This document shows positions 15,343 to 15,378 of a stretch of DNA of 15,378 nucleotides, in pieces (positions within the stretch are counted from its first letter, which is position 1; the number at the start of each line of letters is the position of its first letter). The notes beneath the pieces are model-generated. The model did no database searches, was not told where the DNA came from, and worked only from the letters and a program-made list of their open reading frames with translations. The DNA comes from DATMXS01 sp050260275 (GTDB lineage: Bacteria > Acidobacteriota > Terriglobia > Bryobacterales > Bryobacteraceae), in contig JBLNBX010000059.1 in NCBI GenBank assembly GCA_050260275.1, positions 1 to 15,378 of the forward strand, in the 5' to 3' direction. Both the position numbers and the translations under genes were made by a program.

Positions 15343-15378
15343 AGGAGGAACGATACGGGCGCCGGGAGACCGGCGCCC
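15343..15378 (+). other. Ribosome-site-like sequence and strong hairpin at the right edge
   Basis: AGGAGGA (15343-15349) looks like a Shine-Dalgarno, but no start codon follows within reach before a perfect hairpin, GGGCGCCGG 15357-15365 with CCGGCGCCC 15370-15378 around a GAGA (GNRA) tetraloop. The window ends exactly at the stem base, so what follows is unknown; it could be a terminator if U-rich, or an mRNA-stabilising structure after the abundant capsid message. Confidence 0.5.

Overview
This is a GC-rich bacterial chromosome segment. The gene content (an MlaE/F/D lipid-transport operon with a ChbG/HpnK-type deacetylase, class I ketol-acid reductoisomerase, citramalate synthase) and codon use would fit an Acidobacteriota genome (Solibacteres/Bryobacterales-like). 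That placement is inference from general style; no rRNA or other phylogenetic marker is in the window.

Layout. (1) 1-342: the 3' end of a 3-hydroxyisobutyrate dehydrogenase-family gene. (2) 343-707: an AT-richer gap with a candidate structured RNA at about 412-510, in which two perfect or near-perfect helices interlock as a pseudoknot or as alternative folds. (3) 708-1148: a stand-alone CheY-like receiver, convergent with the next operon and only 2 bp from it. (4) 1151-4618, minus strand: mlaE-mlaF-mlaD-deacetylase, tightly spaced with a stop/start overlap between permease and ATPase. This looks like an inner-membrane lipid-trafficking ABC system plus a carbohydrate/glycolipid deacetylase. 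(5) 4619-4968: intergenic, with a two-copy GC-rich repeat of about 49 bp and several hairpins. (6) 4969-10128, minus strand: ilvB-ilvN-ilvC-cimA, a branched-chain amino-acid operon combining acetohydroxyacid synthase, ketol-acid reductoisomerase and (R)-citramalate synthase (threonine-independent isoleucine route). Upstream of ilvB (10198-10380) I read an unannotated attenuation leader. It has a 36-codon leader peptide whose core is almost all Val/Ile/Leu, an antiterminator helix built from its last codons, and a strong intrinsic terminator. (7) 10654-15378, plus strand: a tailed-phage head module, with a small basic/acidic protein (possible small terminase), large terminase, DUF4055-like portal, coiled-coil scaffold-like protein and HK97-fold/P22-like major capsid protein. 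It continues beyond the right edge. No integrase, repressor or attachment site is visible, so the left border of the element lies within about 10440-10650.

The strongest items for follow-up are the ilv attenuator, the acidic cofactor-specificity loop of IlvC (suggesting NADH use), the interlocking RNA at 412-510, the Walker B Glu-to-Ser change in the MlaF-like ATPase, and the exact 34-residue repeat array in the MlaD-like protein.
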